In this document: positions 10,336 to 22,400 of the stretch, piece after piece
Layout of the letters: each line of letters begins with the position of its first letter
How positions within the stretch are numbered: the stretch's first letter is position 1
From: Haematococcus lacustris
Lineage: Eukaryota > Chlorophyta > Chlorophyceae > Chlamydomonadales > Haematococcaceae
NCBI GenBank assembly: GCA_030144725.1
Contig: JASKMD010000006.1
Location: 5,259,575 to 5,323,574, forward strand
DNA length: 64,000 nucleotides
Direction of reading: 5' to 3'
The notes under the pieces: model-generated
Seen by the model: only the letters and a program-made list of their open reading frames with translations
What the model was told of the DNA's origin: nothing
Database searches by the model: none
Translations under genes and position numbers: made by a program

Positions 10336-13300
10336 TCAGCCCCGCGCTTGCCGCACTGCTGCGAGGTCCAGCTGCCGTTCAAGGTATTGCTCATCTAACT
10401 CTTCCGCGTCCGCGTCCCCCGAAGCGTCTTGATGCGCCGCCAGACTTAGCAGCTCCGCCACCCGTGCCTCCAGCAGCGGGCTATGGTGGCCCACCGCGGC
10501 ATACGCTGCCGCTAGTTGCTCCAGCTGCCGCATCGACATCGCTGCCACCATATCAGTCGCGAGATGAGTGAGCGGACCGCGCGCTGCCCTCTCCCAGGCG
10601 CCTGAGCTGTACCACCGCAACGCCGCCAGCGATTGCATAATGAGGATGACTTGCTGGGAACTGCGCAGGGCGAGCAGTACAGACAGCCTCGCCAGGCTGG
10701 CGACTTGAGACACGTGAATGCCAGGCCAAAGCTCGCAGGACTGAACAAACTGTGAAGTGCGATTTAAGCGCAGCACAATAGAGAGTATTTGGCCAGTGCA
10801 GGCAAATCAAACGAGTTTACTGTCGTACAGGTCACGTGCTGCCAGGGAAGAAGAGACCAGGCCCGAGGCCCACCTACCTTGCATTGCACAGTTTGTTGAT
10901 GGCAGCCCTGGCCAGCTCATCCAGCAGCAGCAGGGGTTGTGTGACGCCATGCCGGCTGTACATCACAGCCAGGGCGGCCAGGATGGCGGCAAACTCTCGT
11001 GGTCTGAAGGCCGTGATCTTGATCCTCACCAACTACATTCATATACAGGTGCGGTGCCTGACGGTTAGTCAGTTGGTGGGAGCAGTCCCCTCCCTTGTCT
11101 CTCAGCTGCTGCTGGTGCCACCTATGCTGCTGCTCCTGTCACATTGCTGGTGCTGGTGCTGGTGCTGGTGCTGGTGCTGGTGCTGGTGCTGGTGCTGGTG
11201 CTGGTGCTGGTGCTGGTGGTGGCGCCTGATGAGGCACTGCCGCTGCATTGTGCATTGTGGTGTGGCCTTGAGGGCCGGGCAGCCCATCAGGGACGCAGGG
11301 CACTCACCCGGGCCAGGCGCATCAGCAGTGACTCGGTCTGCCGGGACCTGCTGCCGGCCACCTGGCTGGCGCACGCCTCAGCCACCACCACTGGACCAGC
11401 CGCTGCTAGGCCTGCAGGTGACTCGTCAGGGAGGCAGGCTGGAGTCAGGTCAGGTGTAGTGAGGTGTGGTCAGTGTGGTCAGTCACACGTAATCAACGCG
11501 TCAGGGAGGCGGGGTGAGCGAGGTGAGGTGTGGGCAGGTCCACCTACATACCTGCAGGACTTTGTCTACTGACACCCCTACCTACACCTACCTACACCTA
11601 CCTACACCTTCTTTCACCTACCTGCACCTTTACTAGCGTGACAAATGGTACAATAGAACAAAACCAATAACATGCCACTGTACAGATCTGTCGACATGTG
11701 CATGATGCAGTACATACCGCACACCCCTGATCCAAGGTCCATGCACCTAGCATGGTGACGCAATGCAAGCAGGGCTGCTGTCTCATGGACCCTAGTGACC
11801 ACCCTTCACCCTTGAGTGCCTTTATGCCCCGCATTCACTCCACATTACAGTGCACAGAGTCCTGCAGTGCTGTCCACTCCTGCCCTGCTACTGCCACATC
11901 AGAGCTGCACAGTTGCTTGCCCATTTGAAGCAGGCTGGCAGGGTGCAGTAGGCTTGAGTGGTGTGAGGGTGTAGTAGGCAACTCAGGCGGTGGGGCTGTG
12001 TCATATGTGATAGTGTAGGCTGTAATCTTGTTGCTGGGTGAAAGCCAGCAAGGGCAGCAGACAGGGGTTCAGGAAAGACACCCAATGACAGTCATTTTTG
12101 AGGCGCAGTGAGGTGACCCATCTGGTTGTGTGGACCCACTTGGCTCACCTGAGCTTGCACGAACGCCCAAACTGTGTTTGCAACGAACAAGTGCCAGAGA
12201 TCACACAGGCAATACGAATGCCGTGATAGCATCGCTCGCACCAGTGTAAAGTAGGGCAAGACCCTGCGGCCCCAACAACCCGGCTTGGGCGCACGTCTGC
12301 CGCAACAGCTGGCGCACCGCCAAGCGCACGCGGCCGCCGACCTGGGCGCCGCCCTCCTCGCCGTACCCGTCTATACCGGCCGTACCGCGGCCCATGGTAA
12401 TGCCGCTTGCATACGAGCGGACCCCGGGAGCGCCCACCAGCGCGGCGGCCAGTCGCAAGGCGTCCTCCGCAGACAAGATGTGAGGCAGCCGGCCGCGCCT
12501 CTCTAGCACCGCCACTGCCAGCAGCGACGACAGCTCGGGCGGCAAGCCATCGCCCTGGCCGCCGTGGTGGTTTGGGTGGTTGATGTGCAGCAGGGCCGCG
12601 AGACCCCAGGCACAGGAGGCCGCGGCATGGGCGACAACGCGCGACTTGTCTAACCGCACAGTTCCAGGGCGTTGAAGCGCAGCCTGTGCTCGACGTGTGT
12701 AGGCAGATGGAGGCAGGAGGGGAGGTCGAGTGCGGTTGGTGATAAGGATGGAGTGAAGGGAGAACACGAGGGCAGCCTCAACAAATGACAGGATGACTTG
12801 GGCAGGGGCTGGATGGCACACCTAACCTTCCCTACAATTCCTCCTTGTATACATGCCCTGAGTGTGGCCTTTGGCCAGCAAGCGACAAGTGCCATGCCGC
12901 CCCATCGCTGTGCCGCACCTGCCACCAGGCCGCCAGCTCCTCTGCCAGCCTCCGATACCCCTCAGCCACCTCCACCAGGCTCCCCTGCCCCTGCTGCCCC
13001 TGCCTCAGCTGCAGCCGCAGTCCCAGCAGCCCCACCACCAGATGCCTAACAGTACCCAGGGACAAGGCACAGCCAGGGGGGTAGGCCACGCCTGCCGCCA
13101 GCCCACCCTGCCGCCTCACCCTCAGCGTCTGCCCCTCCTGCCCCAAACTGGGTTGGAGCACAAGTCGACCTGCACCCCTCCGCCCCCCCCGCCCTGTCCT
13201 CCTCCCCCTCCCCCACTGCTGGCCCCACCCCATGTGACTCTGACTCATACTCGAGCTGTCCTGACCCACCCCCTGGCTCCTCCCTGCTGCTCCCCTCCCT

Positions 13301-15914
13301 GACAGACCCCCCACGGCCGGTGGCCCCGCTCCCCTCCTCACCCTGGCCCCCCTTCCCATTGGCTGGGCCACGACCATTTGGGGTGCCACCAGCAGCGCAT
13401 GTGGGTGCTGCTTCTGCACAGCTGCCAGTGCACGCCGCACCTTCCTGGCAGCTGCGTGGGCCAGGAGGGAGGCGCAGGCCAGGGGCACCGGGTGGCCTGA
13501 GGCAGCCAGGGCTGCGCTGAGGTGTGCCAGCTGCTGCAGGCTGAGGCGGTGGGAGAGCAGGCGAGCAGGGGGGCGGCTGGCGAAGGCCAGGGCAGCATGC
13601 CAGGTGGGCGCGTGGTAGGAGACCAGGGAGGTGACCTGGGCAGGCGCAAGGGGGCTGGGTCATCGGCCAGGCGCAAGTCCAGCTGCAGCACCCTCACCCA
13701 CACCATAGTGTCCTATCCACACCCTACCCTCCGTGCCTTGCCCCTTCACACCTACACAGCAGCCAGCTGCAGCACCCCCACTACTGCCACCGTTGTTTTC
13801 CCTCGCATGTTCAGCTGCAGCTCCCACACCACTGCTACAGTGTGTTGCCCCTGGCACAGCCCTGGCAAACCAGGCTGGCAGGTCTGTGTCAAAAGGGCAG
13901 GCAGGCAGGTAGGTGCATGTGCAGTGCCGCATGCTGCTCAATGTGTACTGCACCTGCTGCTGCCACCCTCTTCCCTTTGTCCCAACAGCCCGCTGCCAGG
14001 TGACCAGACCAGATCAGAGTTCGCCAAATCTCCACCCAAGGGCAATGGCCCAAGGCCAGGCGTCCAAGGCATGCGCCGCCGTCATGTCAGCAGATGGTGA
14101 CAAGGTGGGCTCCACCACCACCGCCATCACCATCATCATCACCGTCACCAGTTCTACAGCTGGTGACGCATCCCCACCCAATCCTTGACACACGGCAAAA
14201 TCAATATCCTTGACACACGACCACACACTACACACATGCTTGGCAGCATCACTGGCTCTGGCACTGAACCCTAGCCCTAGCCCCAGCCCTAGCCCTAGCC
14301 CTAGTCCTAGCCCTAGCCCTAGCCCTAGCCCTAGCCCAATGAGCTACCCAAAAGCACCCAATGAGCTACCCTGCACTGCCCCAACGACGGTGCCAAACAT
14401 TTCAAGCTGTGTGCAGCTATGCCACCACCTGTGTGACTCACCTGTGGCAGGCTATCACTCAAGTGTGCCATACGAAACAGAGTGAGACGCACCACCAACT
14501 CCTCCTCAGGGCTGACCCCCACCCCGCCGCCCTGCCCATCCCACCCCTGCACCCCCCCACCGCCGCCCTGCTGTCGTCCCCTCTGACTCACGGCCTCCCA
14601 CCCAGCCCCGCTGCTCCGCTGCTGCCTTGAGCGCATGCGGCGCCACTGGAGCATGAGTTGCTGGAGGCGCAGAGCAGCTGGGAGGCGGAGGCGGGGAGGG
14701 GCAGGCCCAGACCCGTCTGTGAGCACACCTGCTGACTCCTTGGGAGTGGCGTGGGGGACCCTGACCTCTGAGTACTCGGACGTCATGAGAGAAGCGGAAG
14801 CAGCAACAGCAGCAGCAGCACCCCCAGCTGCTACGGATGCAGGTGTTTTACCAGCCCCACCATGAACGGCAGCAGCAGCAGCAGCAGCACTACCACCACT
14901 GCTATGAGCAGCAGCAGCACGGCCAGCAACACCGTGAAGCTGGGCAGCAGGGGGTGGGGCAGGCTGGCGCGCTGCTGCTGCTGTGGTGGTGAAATCACTG
15001 AACTCAGGTGCTGCTGGCCTCCTGGACCCTGGGGCAAACCCTACACCGCCTCTGCCAGGCCCCCCTGCCCCTCTCAGGCCTTGACCCCCTGTGCCCTCGG
15101 CCCTCTGCTGCACTGGCTCAGGCCGTGTGCTGGCTCTGCCGCCTGACCCTGTCCCCGCAGCTGTGACCACTGGACGCGATGCTGTGGCCTCTGCTCCTCC
15201 TCTCCTCATGACGTATGCTGCACCTGCCCCTCCCCTTCCTGCTGCTGCCCCTCTCCTCCCTGCTGCTGCCCCTGACATCCCTGGGGGGCTGCTGCGGTGC
15301 TGAGGAGGCTCCTCCCCCGCTACAGGGGAGGCCCTCTGCCCCACCCCCTGTCCATGGCTGCTGCTGCTCCTGCTGGTGGGGGCGGCAGTGCTGCCGCCAG
15401 CTGTGCTGCTGTGGGCTATGCTTCTGGTCTGGCTGGCCCCATCGTGACTTAGAGTAGGGTTGGTGGTGCTTTGCATAGGTGGCGGAGTCTGCTTTGTGAC
15501 TGGCAGCTGCTGCATGCTTTGCTGCTCCCGGTCTTGCCATAGCTGCTGTGGTTCATGCTTGTGTTGTTTCTGCTGTACCAGTCGTTGCTGCTGCTGCTGC
15601 TGCTGCTGCTGTTGCTGCCGCTGCTGCCGTTGCTGCTGCTGGTGTTGCTGTTGCTCTTGTTGTTGCTGCTGTAGCTGCCATTGCTGTAGCACGGCTGCCC
15701 TCCGTGCCAGGGCATCCTCCTTGCCTGCTGCAGTTGGTTGCTGAGTTGCCGGCACAGAGGAGCCTGACTGCGCCTCAGCTTTGCAAGTAATGTGATTTGT
15801 CGACCAAAATGAGGAGCAATGCGAGGGAGCGCGAGGAGCGCCGATGGCCGATCCGACCCCGGTGTTGGGATGAGCGACTCGGGTTAGGGAGGTGTGCAGA
15901 CCGAGTATTTGCAT
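10336..15914 (-). CDS. Helical-repeat organelle protein, OPR/FASTK-like, multi-exon
   Basis: Minus-strand gene with a long first exon (15914 to about 14480). It starts MQILGLHTSLTRVAHPN and continues HCSSFWSTNHITCKAEAQS, which resembles a plastid transit peptide. Gln-rich tracts from CTG repeats follow, then a basic helix (RLQQLMLQWRRMRSRQQ). Downstream exons carry degenerate helical hairpins: near 13630-13440 (LSLQQLAHLSAALAASGHPV), 12820-12240 (RVVAHAAASCAWGLAALLHI; EDALRLAAALVGAPGVRS), 11040-10840 (FRPREFAAILAALAVMYSRH) and 10776-10336 (LARLSVLLALRSSQQVILIM; MRQLEQLAAAYAAVGHHSPL). The alternation of short Leu/Ala-rich helices with 'f.p.e.a.il.ala....' is typical of octotricopeptide-repeat and FAST-kinase-like proteins that stabilise or activate organelle mRNAs. 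No RAP domain was found. Intron borders and the 3' end are approximate, and it could be two adjacent genes. Confidence 0.45.
11145..11220. repeat. GGTGCT hexanucleotide microsatellite, second locus
   Basis: About 12 perfect GGTGCT units within the helical-repeat gene, identical in unit to the array at 8985-9090. Confidence 0.9.
14268..14336. repeat. CCCTAG hexamer array (telomere-like variant)
   Basis: About 11 copies of CCCTAG with CCCCAG and TCCTAG variants, in or beside an intron of the helical-repeat gene. It differs from the telomere hexamer by one base. Confidence 0.85.
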
Positions 15915-16541
15915 TTCTGGCCTGCATCTTCAATTGTAATACGAGCTATAGCTCGTAACCACCATACTTCTCGTCACACTCACTCATGCTGCTCAGACTC
16001 TGAGCATTCTTGCTCTGAGTCAGAGCAAGAATGCCACAGCAGACGAGGGACGTTTCCGCTCAAAGAATATCAGTTTGGTGGCAATCGACACAGCCGAACC
16101 CTAGATCCTGCCATTACAAGTGTTAATCTCTACAACCCTCATCCTACACCAAAAGGAAGCATGAGTTGCGGCCTGAAGTAGTGGTAAGTGACATGTCAAT
16201 GACACATGATGTCATGCGGTACGTGTTCAGGTAATGTACTCGGTGTAGCGTCTGGCCACTATAAGCGGCATCGGTGTCAGTGGTACTAACCTAGTACGAG
16301 GTGCAGCAGCGTTACAGGGTGCAGATGTGAAGTTTACATTATGCAATGCATTGCTTGCATGTTTGCAGTCCACAGCCACTTGTTTACGTGCATACTCCAC
16401 ACGTACAAATACTAGGAACCCTTTGTAATGCTATGTTGCATCTGTTCCTGGGTGTCATGCGAGGGTGCTGTTCACGCGTATTTATGTATCAATACTGGCA
16501 TGTTGTAATCCGACCCAGATCACGAGCCAGTCGCAAGCGCG
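15915..16541. promoter_or_regulatory. Divergent intergenic region between the OPR-like and proteasome genes
   Basis: A 627-bp region lies between two ATGs facing away from each other, so both promoters are probably here. It is less GC-rich than its neighbours and holds a perfect 31-nt palindrome at 16004-16034. No certain TATA box is seen. Confidence 0.5.
16004..16034. repeat. Perfect 31-nt palindrome (15-bp arms, 1-nt centre)
   Basis: Left arm GCATTCTTGCTCTGA, central G, right arm its exact reverse complement. It lies about 90 bp upstream of the OPR-like ATG and 510 bp upstream of the proteasome ATG. Confidence 0.9.
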
Positions 16542-18939
16542 ATGAACATCAACGGGAACGTGCCTGGCGTATTTAAGCCTAAAGGACAAGAGGCTCCCCA
16601 CACCGGCACCACTATCGTAGCTTGCACGTACAAGGGAGGCGTGGTGCTGGGTGCTGATGGTCGCGTGTCTACGGGAGCGTACATTATGAATCGTTCCTCA
16701 AACAAAATTGCACCTCTGGCCGAGCATGTGTTCCTTCTCAGGTCTGGCAGCGCCCCAGACGCTCAAATGGTCAGCGATTACGGTGGGTCAGTTGGCAGGG
16801 CTCTCCAGCCGTGCTTCGTGTACACAGCCCCCAAGCCATGTAGCAGGGCTTTGATTGTGAGGTGGCCTGGCCTGGCAGCATATGAAAGTCTAGCTAGAGG
16901 CAGTGCAGCTGGGCACAACTGCTTGCGTCAGCTCGTAGCACAAGCAGCTGTAATGACAAATACATTGCTGCAAGATGCCAGCTGCCCAAAGGAGAAAGGT
17001 GTGTTTGGCAGCTGCTAGTTGGCCATTGACAGGCTGGATGCAGTTGCACCACCACCAGCAGCTGTGGCAGCAGCCTTGGCAACAGTTGTGGTACGATGAC
17101 ACAGCAAGCCAGGCGTGGCTGAAGCAAGTCACAGCCACAGTATGAACAAGACCAACAGCTGTGCCACATCCGCTGATGTTAGCATCTGCAAACCCGCCCA
17201 GCTGCGCAAGCCCATGACTGCGCAGCCAGCCTCGACCCGCTGCTTGAACTGTAGCCCAGCAGCAGGACCATCCCGTAGCTCATCCTGACACCCTGCACAC
17301 CAGTGTTGTTCCACCCTGACACCCTGACACCCTGCACACGGGAAAACACTGCTGCATACCCTGCTCACCCTACACCAGCACACCCTGTAGCACCATGATG
17401 TACATTGTCAGCAGGTGCTAGCGCCAGTGTCAGCAGGTGGCAGACCCCAGACAGCCCCTGCTGGCCTGGTCTTCCTGATTATCCCCGATTTGCCCTGATC
17501 TTCCTGATTCATGACTCAATCCCGGTCCCAGCCTGTTGTGCAAGCACCTCGCTCCCTCACCCGTCCGTCCCTGCTGATTCCCAGTGCGCTGGTGCTTTGT
17601 GTCACGGCCTGCAACCCCTGCCAAGCTCACCTTACTGCACACCAGTCTCTTTTTCGTTTGCCCAAATGCATGATTTATAGCTATGACTGACATTGCCCAG
17701 GTTCATACCCTCAATCTATAGCTCGGCCTGACATGCAGTGAGTCATTATGTGGCCATGCTGGAGGGTGAGCTAGGAGGCCAGGCCAGCGTGGCCACCATC
17801 GCCAAGCTGGTGGCCACCATGAACTACCAGAACAAAGACGTGCTGGTGAGCCGACCCCTTGTGCCACTTCAGCAGTCCGACAGCCTTCTAGCCCTTGTGG
17901 TTGCATTCTGGCACGCTGGCGTGATCCCAACTTGCTGCTGCACTTGCCTTCTAGCGTCACCTTGGTAGCCATACTTGCATGGTGTCATGGATCTGGGGTT
18001 TTGAGGCAGAGTTGACTGGACAGCTCTGTCACACTGTCGGTGTATCCATGCTGGCATGCGTGATCTGGAAGGTTCTCGATGCTAGGGCAGATTGATAAAG
18101 TACCATATTGGTCAAATCCTGGGGTGCAGGTGGGCGCCTTGGTCATAGCTGGGTATGATGAGGAGGGTCAGGGCCAGGTGTACGGCTGCCCCATTGGCGG
18201 CACTCTCAGCCAGGAGGCCTGGGCCATTGATGGCTCTGGGTCAACCTACATCTGGGGCTTCTGTGATGCCAACTTCAGGTCAGGGGGGCGGCAGGTCGGG
18301 GGAGCGGCAGGTCAGGGGGGCGACAGGTCAGGGGGACGGCAGGGCGGGGGGACGGCAGGTCAGGGGAGCGGCAGGTCGGGGGGCTCCAGGCAATGTCACA
18401 CCAGACCAAGGGTGCATGTACGCGTATTGGCTTGGCATGGAGACTCCCTCCTGGCTAGGGTTTAACTTCTGGGGCCATGGGGCGTCGAGAAATAAATTAG
18501 TGTGGTCACACCTCACTGGAAGCATATTAGGTGCAGCATGGTATTTGCGCGCATGCCAATGGCAGTCAAGTTGTGGCAACCAGGCTAAAGGTGCACGCAC
18601 ATGTGAGCAGTGCGCAAAGTCTGCAGCAGTGCCATGCTAAGCAAACACAATGTGATGATGATGATGGTGGTAGTGATGAGGCATCATTGGCACCCACGCG
18701 CTGCCCCCTGCCTCCTGCTCACCAGGGAGGGCTTCACGCGGCAGGAGGCTGAGAGCTTCGTGACCGAGGCGCTGGCGCTGGCCATGGCATCCGACTGCAG
18801 CTCAGGCGGCTGCATCCGCCTGGTCACAGTGGATGCCAGCGGGGCCCATCACACTTATATCCCTGGCAGCCAAGTGCCCTACCCTGACATGATGCAGCCC
18901 CTGGCAGCGGCGGTGCAGGGGGGCATGGTGCTGGGGTGA
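16542..18939 (+). CDS. PBA1: 20S proteasome beta-1 subunit (caspase-like catalytic subunit)
   Basis: Four exons: 16542-16782, 17739-17845, 18130-18278 and 18726-18939. All have GT-AG borders and matching phases, and they encode 236 residues. The propeptide is cut at [14 protein letters not shown], exposing the catalytic Thr1. Asp17 (LGAD) and Lys33 (SSNKIAPL) are present, so the subunit should be active. Other beta-1 landmarks are [60 protein letters not shown] and [12 protein letters not shown]. Beta-1 cleaves after acidic residues inside the 20S core of the nuclear and cytosolic 26S proteasome. The length is normal for the family. Beta-1 rather than another beta subunit is inferred from the overall match to the plant PBA1 pattern. 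Confidence 0.93.
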
Positions 18940-19456
18940 GCGAGGGGGGAGGTGGAGCGAGGAGCAGGAAGGGCTAGGACGGGATAGAAGCTGGGTAGGG
19001 GGGCAGGGTGAAGGACAGGGGGGCAGCGGGGAGGTTGAGGGGGCAGGGTGATGGCGGGGCTGGTGAAAGGGCAGCGGGGTATGGATGGATGGATGGATGG
19101 TGGATGGTATGGATGGACGGACGCTCCCTACTTACGACACGCACCCTCAGCTGCTAGCCAGCACCTGTAGCCAGCCTGGTTTGGGTGCTGCCGACGGTGC
19201 TGGGCATAGCCAGCGGTGTACATTCAGGAAGTGAGCAGATCTGACATCGTTGTAACCCACTTTGCTGGCTGGGACACACACGACATTTAGAGACTGTCTT
19301 GTTGTGTAAGGTCTACATGGGAGCCATGGAGGGAGCCTTGATGGTTTCTAGGGCGCGAAACACAAAGAAGGAATGCAGAGTAGGCAACACGCTAGTTTTC
19401 GCAACAGGCCTAGCTCTCTCACCAGGTACTATGTGCACCGGCCATGTGCTGCATAA
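18940..19456. other. Spacer between the proteasome and DHQS-like genes
   Basis: Contains G-rich DNA, a GGAT tetranucleotide run near 19080-19110, and probably the missing first exon and promoter of the next gene. No supported start codon was found. Confidence 0.4.
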
Positions 19457-22400
19457 TGTACTCGTGGGGCCCCCACGCTGTGGCTGGAGAGCAGTTGTGC
19501 GGCGTGCATTACCACGGCTCTTGAACTGGGCGTAAAGACCATCGTAACTAACATCGCCGATGTCGCAGCCCTCGGCGACTTTGAGCGATTGCGGCGGTCA
19601 ACAGATGACAGCTCCGACGTTGTCGACGGAGACACCGGCGAAAAGGTTCGCTCAGGCCTAGGGGAGCAGAGTGGGTGGGGAAAGGCAATGAAAAGGAGAG
19701 TTGACAGGAGCCGGGAAGGGGGCAAAGGGTTGAGGGGCAAGGGTAGGGGCAACGACACCCATGCAGCTAGCAGTAGGGGCAGGAGCATGTAGCAACGTTT
19801 TCACCATGTCAGCAACCCTAGGCACGCAGCTTCAATGCATTTGGGGTGCTGCAGGTGGCCAAGTGGCACACCATTAACAGTGCAGCCCACCTGAAGGCGC
19901 TAGAATCATCCTTGGGTCGCAAGGGGCAGGCCGGGGAGCTGAAGCCATCCAGGCTAACAACACTTGTCATGGACGCCTCAGATTGGAAGGTGGGCTGCTC
20001 TGTCTCTGACCCTGGGTGCCAGCCGCTATGCTGGGCCATGCTGGACCAGTACGTAGGCCATGCGCCAGGCGGTTTGCTGCCCAGCCACAAGTCCTGCAGC
20101 ACAAGAGCTGAAGCTGGTCATCACCGGGCTGGCTGCATCATATTTGTTGTGTTAGTTGCTGAAAGGTAGGCTGGCATTCTTTCACAGCATGATGCGCTTC
20201 GGAGACATTCCTGCTGCTTGGAAAGTCGTGCGGCTCAGCCCCTTGTTCAATGACACAAATCCCTTTGACCCCAGCAAGTACAGGAGGCAGGATGTGAGCA
20301 GTGTTTGGTACCGGGTGTATGCCATGTGCTGACTGCCTAGTGCACAGCCCACAATGCCCGACCACCTGAGCGCGTTAGTGCCCATGAACAGTTTGGTTGC
20401 CTCCCACTGCAGCCCATGTTCATTCTTCATCACCTTGTCCATGCATCAGAAGCCAACACTGTTGTCATGTGCCGCAAGCTCTTTGCTGCAATGCATGACT
20501 TTAGGTGGGCCTATGACCACATCCCTTGGCTATGGCTGTGGGAACACCAGTCCATGTGAGGTCAAAGCGCCCCAGCCCTTGCTTGCTTGCCTCCAAATGT
20601 TTTTCAAAAGGGACGATAGCTCTGTGGTGGTAGAGGGGCGCAACCACACACCACCTGTGAGCCCTGACCAAGGCGTCAAGCAAGGCTGCCCCTTGAGCCC
20701 CCTCCTGTTTGCCCTGTAGCCGTGAATTCCTTGGCCCTACCAACGCTGTGAGAGTGCATGGCACACCTATCACGCATTTCATGTATGCGGATGACCCGGC
20801 CCTGAAAAGCACCAGTTGTGTCCTTTTTGTTTGCCCAATTGTAAAAGTTTAGAATATATGTATACATGTATACATAGCGGGACTGTGCACTGCTCCCTCA
20901 CTGCCCCTTACACCGTACTGCTGTGCGTAGCCAGTTGCACACAGCATGAAACCGCAGAGTTACACCAGTCACACCAGTGAATGTCAACCAGACAAGAGGC
21001 TAGAAACCATTTGTGCATGTTAAGAAGGAATAGCCACCTCTCAGGGCTCACTGAAATTTCTTGTGTATATTAAGAGGGGACGGTGATCCCTGGCTTGCTG
21101 GGACCACCAGCCTCTCCCCAGCCTCACCACATGGAGGTGCTGGACATGCATCCAAGCGCCCACTGTGTGCTGTTTGCCGTGCCCTTCCTCGCTTTGCAGG
21201 TCATTCCAGCAGAGAACCTGATTGCGCTGGTCCAGGCCCACCCGCTGCTGCGCCTCCTGGCAGTGGTGGGCAGCGCTCAAGAAGCAGCGCTGATGCTGGG
21301 GGCGTTGGAGGTGCGTGCAGGACTGAGGGCAAGCACGGCGCCTTAGCAGGGCGCACAGCAGGGCGCTGTCGGGGGGCATGGGATGGGCATGGAAATCCAT
21401 TGAAGGGTGGGCAGGGTGGGAGGTGGGTGCCTGAGGGTGGGTGCCTGAGGGTGAAGTGTGTTGAGGATGGGTGTCACGCTGCAGGCTTGCAATAACCTGC
21501 TCCTGTCAGGCAGTCCAATCCAGATGTTATCAGGCTTGTGTTATCATGGGCAAGCATCAGGGGCTAGTAGGGAGATGAGGCCTGGGAGGTCTGGTAGGCA
21601 GTCTTAGTGTAATGATTGGATAGGCAGCCTTGGTGTAACGACTCACTGGTGGTCTAGGATGCATTGTCATGAGACCCTGCCTGAGGCATGTGGCTCTGTC
21701 TGCATCACCACTCCCTCTTTTCATGCAACCCCTTATCAGGCTTCCTGCAATCCTGCTGGCACCACCAACCTGCTGTTCGACACATACACATGCAAGCCCC
21801 ACACAATGTCAGTGCCAATGTCCTGCCTGACATCTAGGGTAGGTGGTGGGAGCAGGCGACGCCGCCTCCAGGTGGGAACTCCTCCCTTGCATGCACATTG
21901 TTGTTCACATTGGAGAAGGCTTCCTCTGCTCCATCTTTTTTTCTTGTTCTTCTTTTCATTCTACTGCCTCACGCTTGATATGCATGCGTATAGGTTTGCA
22001 ACTCCCTGCCATTGTCTGACTGCACTCGCTCTACTCACCATCAGCCCTGCTGGCCTTGTGGGCTGGGCAGGTGGGCACGGCTGGGGTAGTGCTGAGGACT
22101 GACCAGGTGGACGTCTTGCGCCAAACCTGGGTTCTAATCCAGCAGCTGGCGGCGGCCAAAGCAGCGCCTGCACTGCAGCTTGGCAGGGCAGTTGTGACCC
22201 GGGTGGCTCCCATGGGCATGGGTGAGTGTTTGTGCCAGGTGTGGACACGCTGTGGAGCAAAATACAGAGCTTTAAAAGCAAGCTAGTCTTCAGGCAGGAA
22301 GGAGGGGTCATTCTTGTGGGTCGTTGTGGAGCGTGCAGCCACATTTCTCAACCACAACATCCTCAACATCTGTTATCTACATGAATGCCATTCATGCAAA

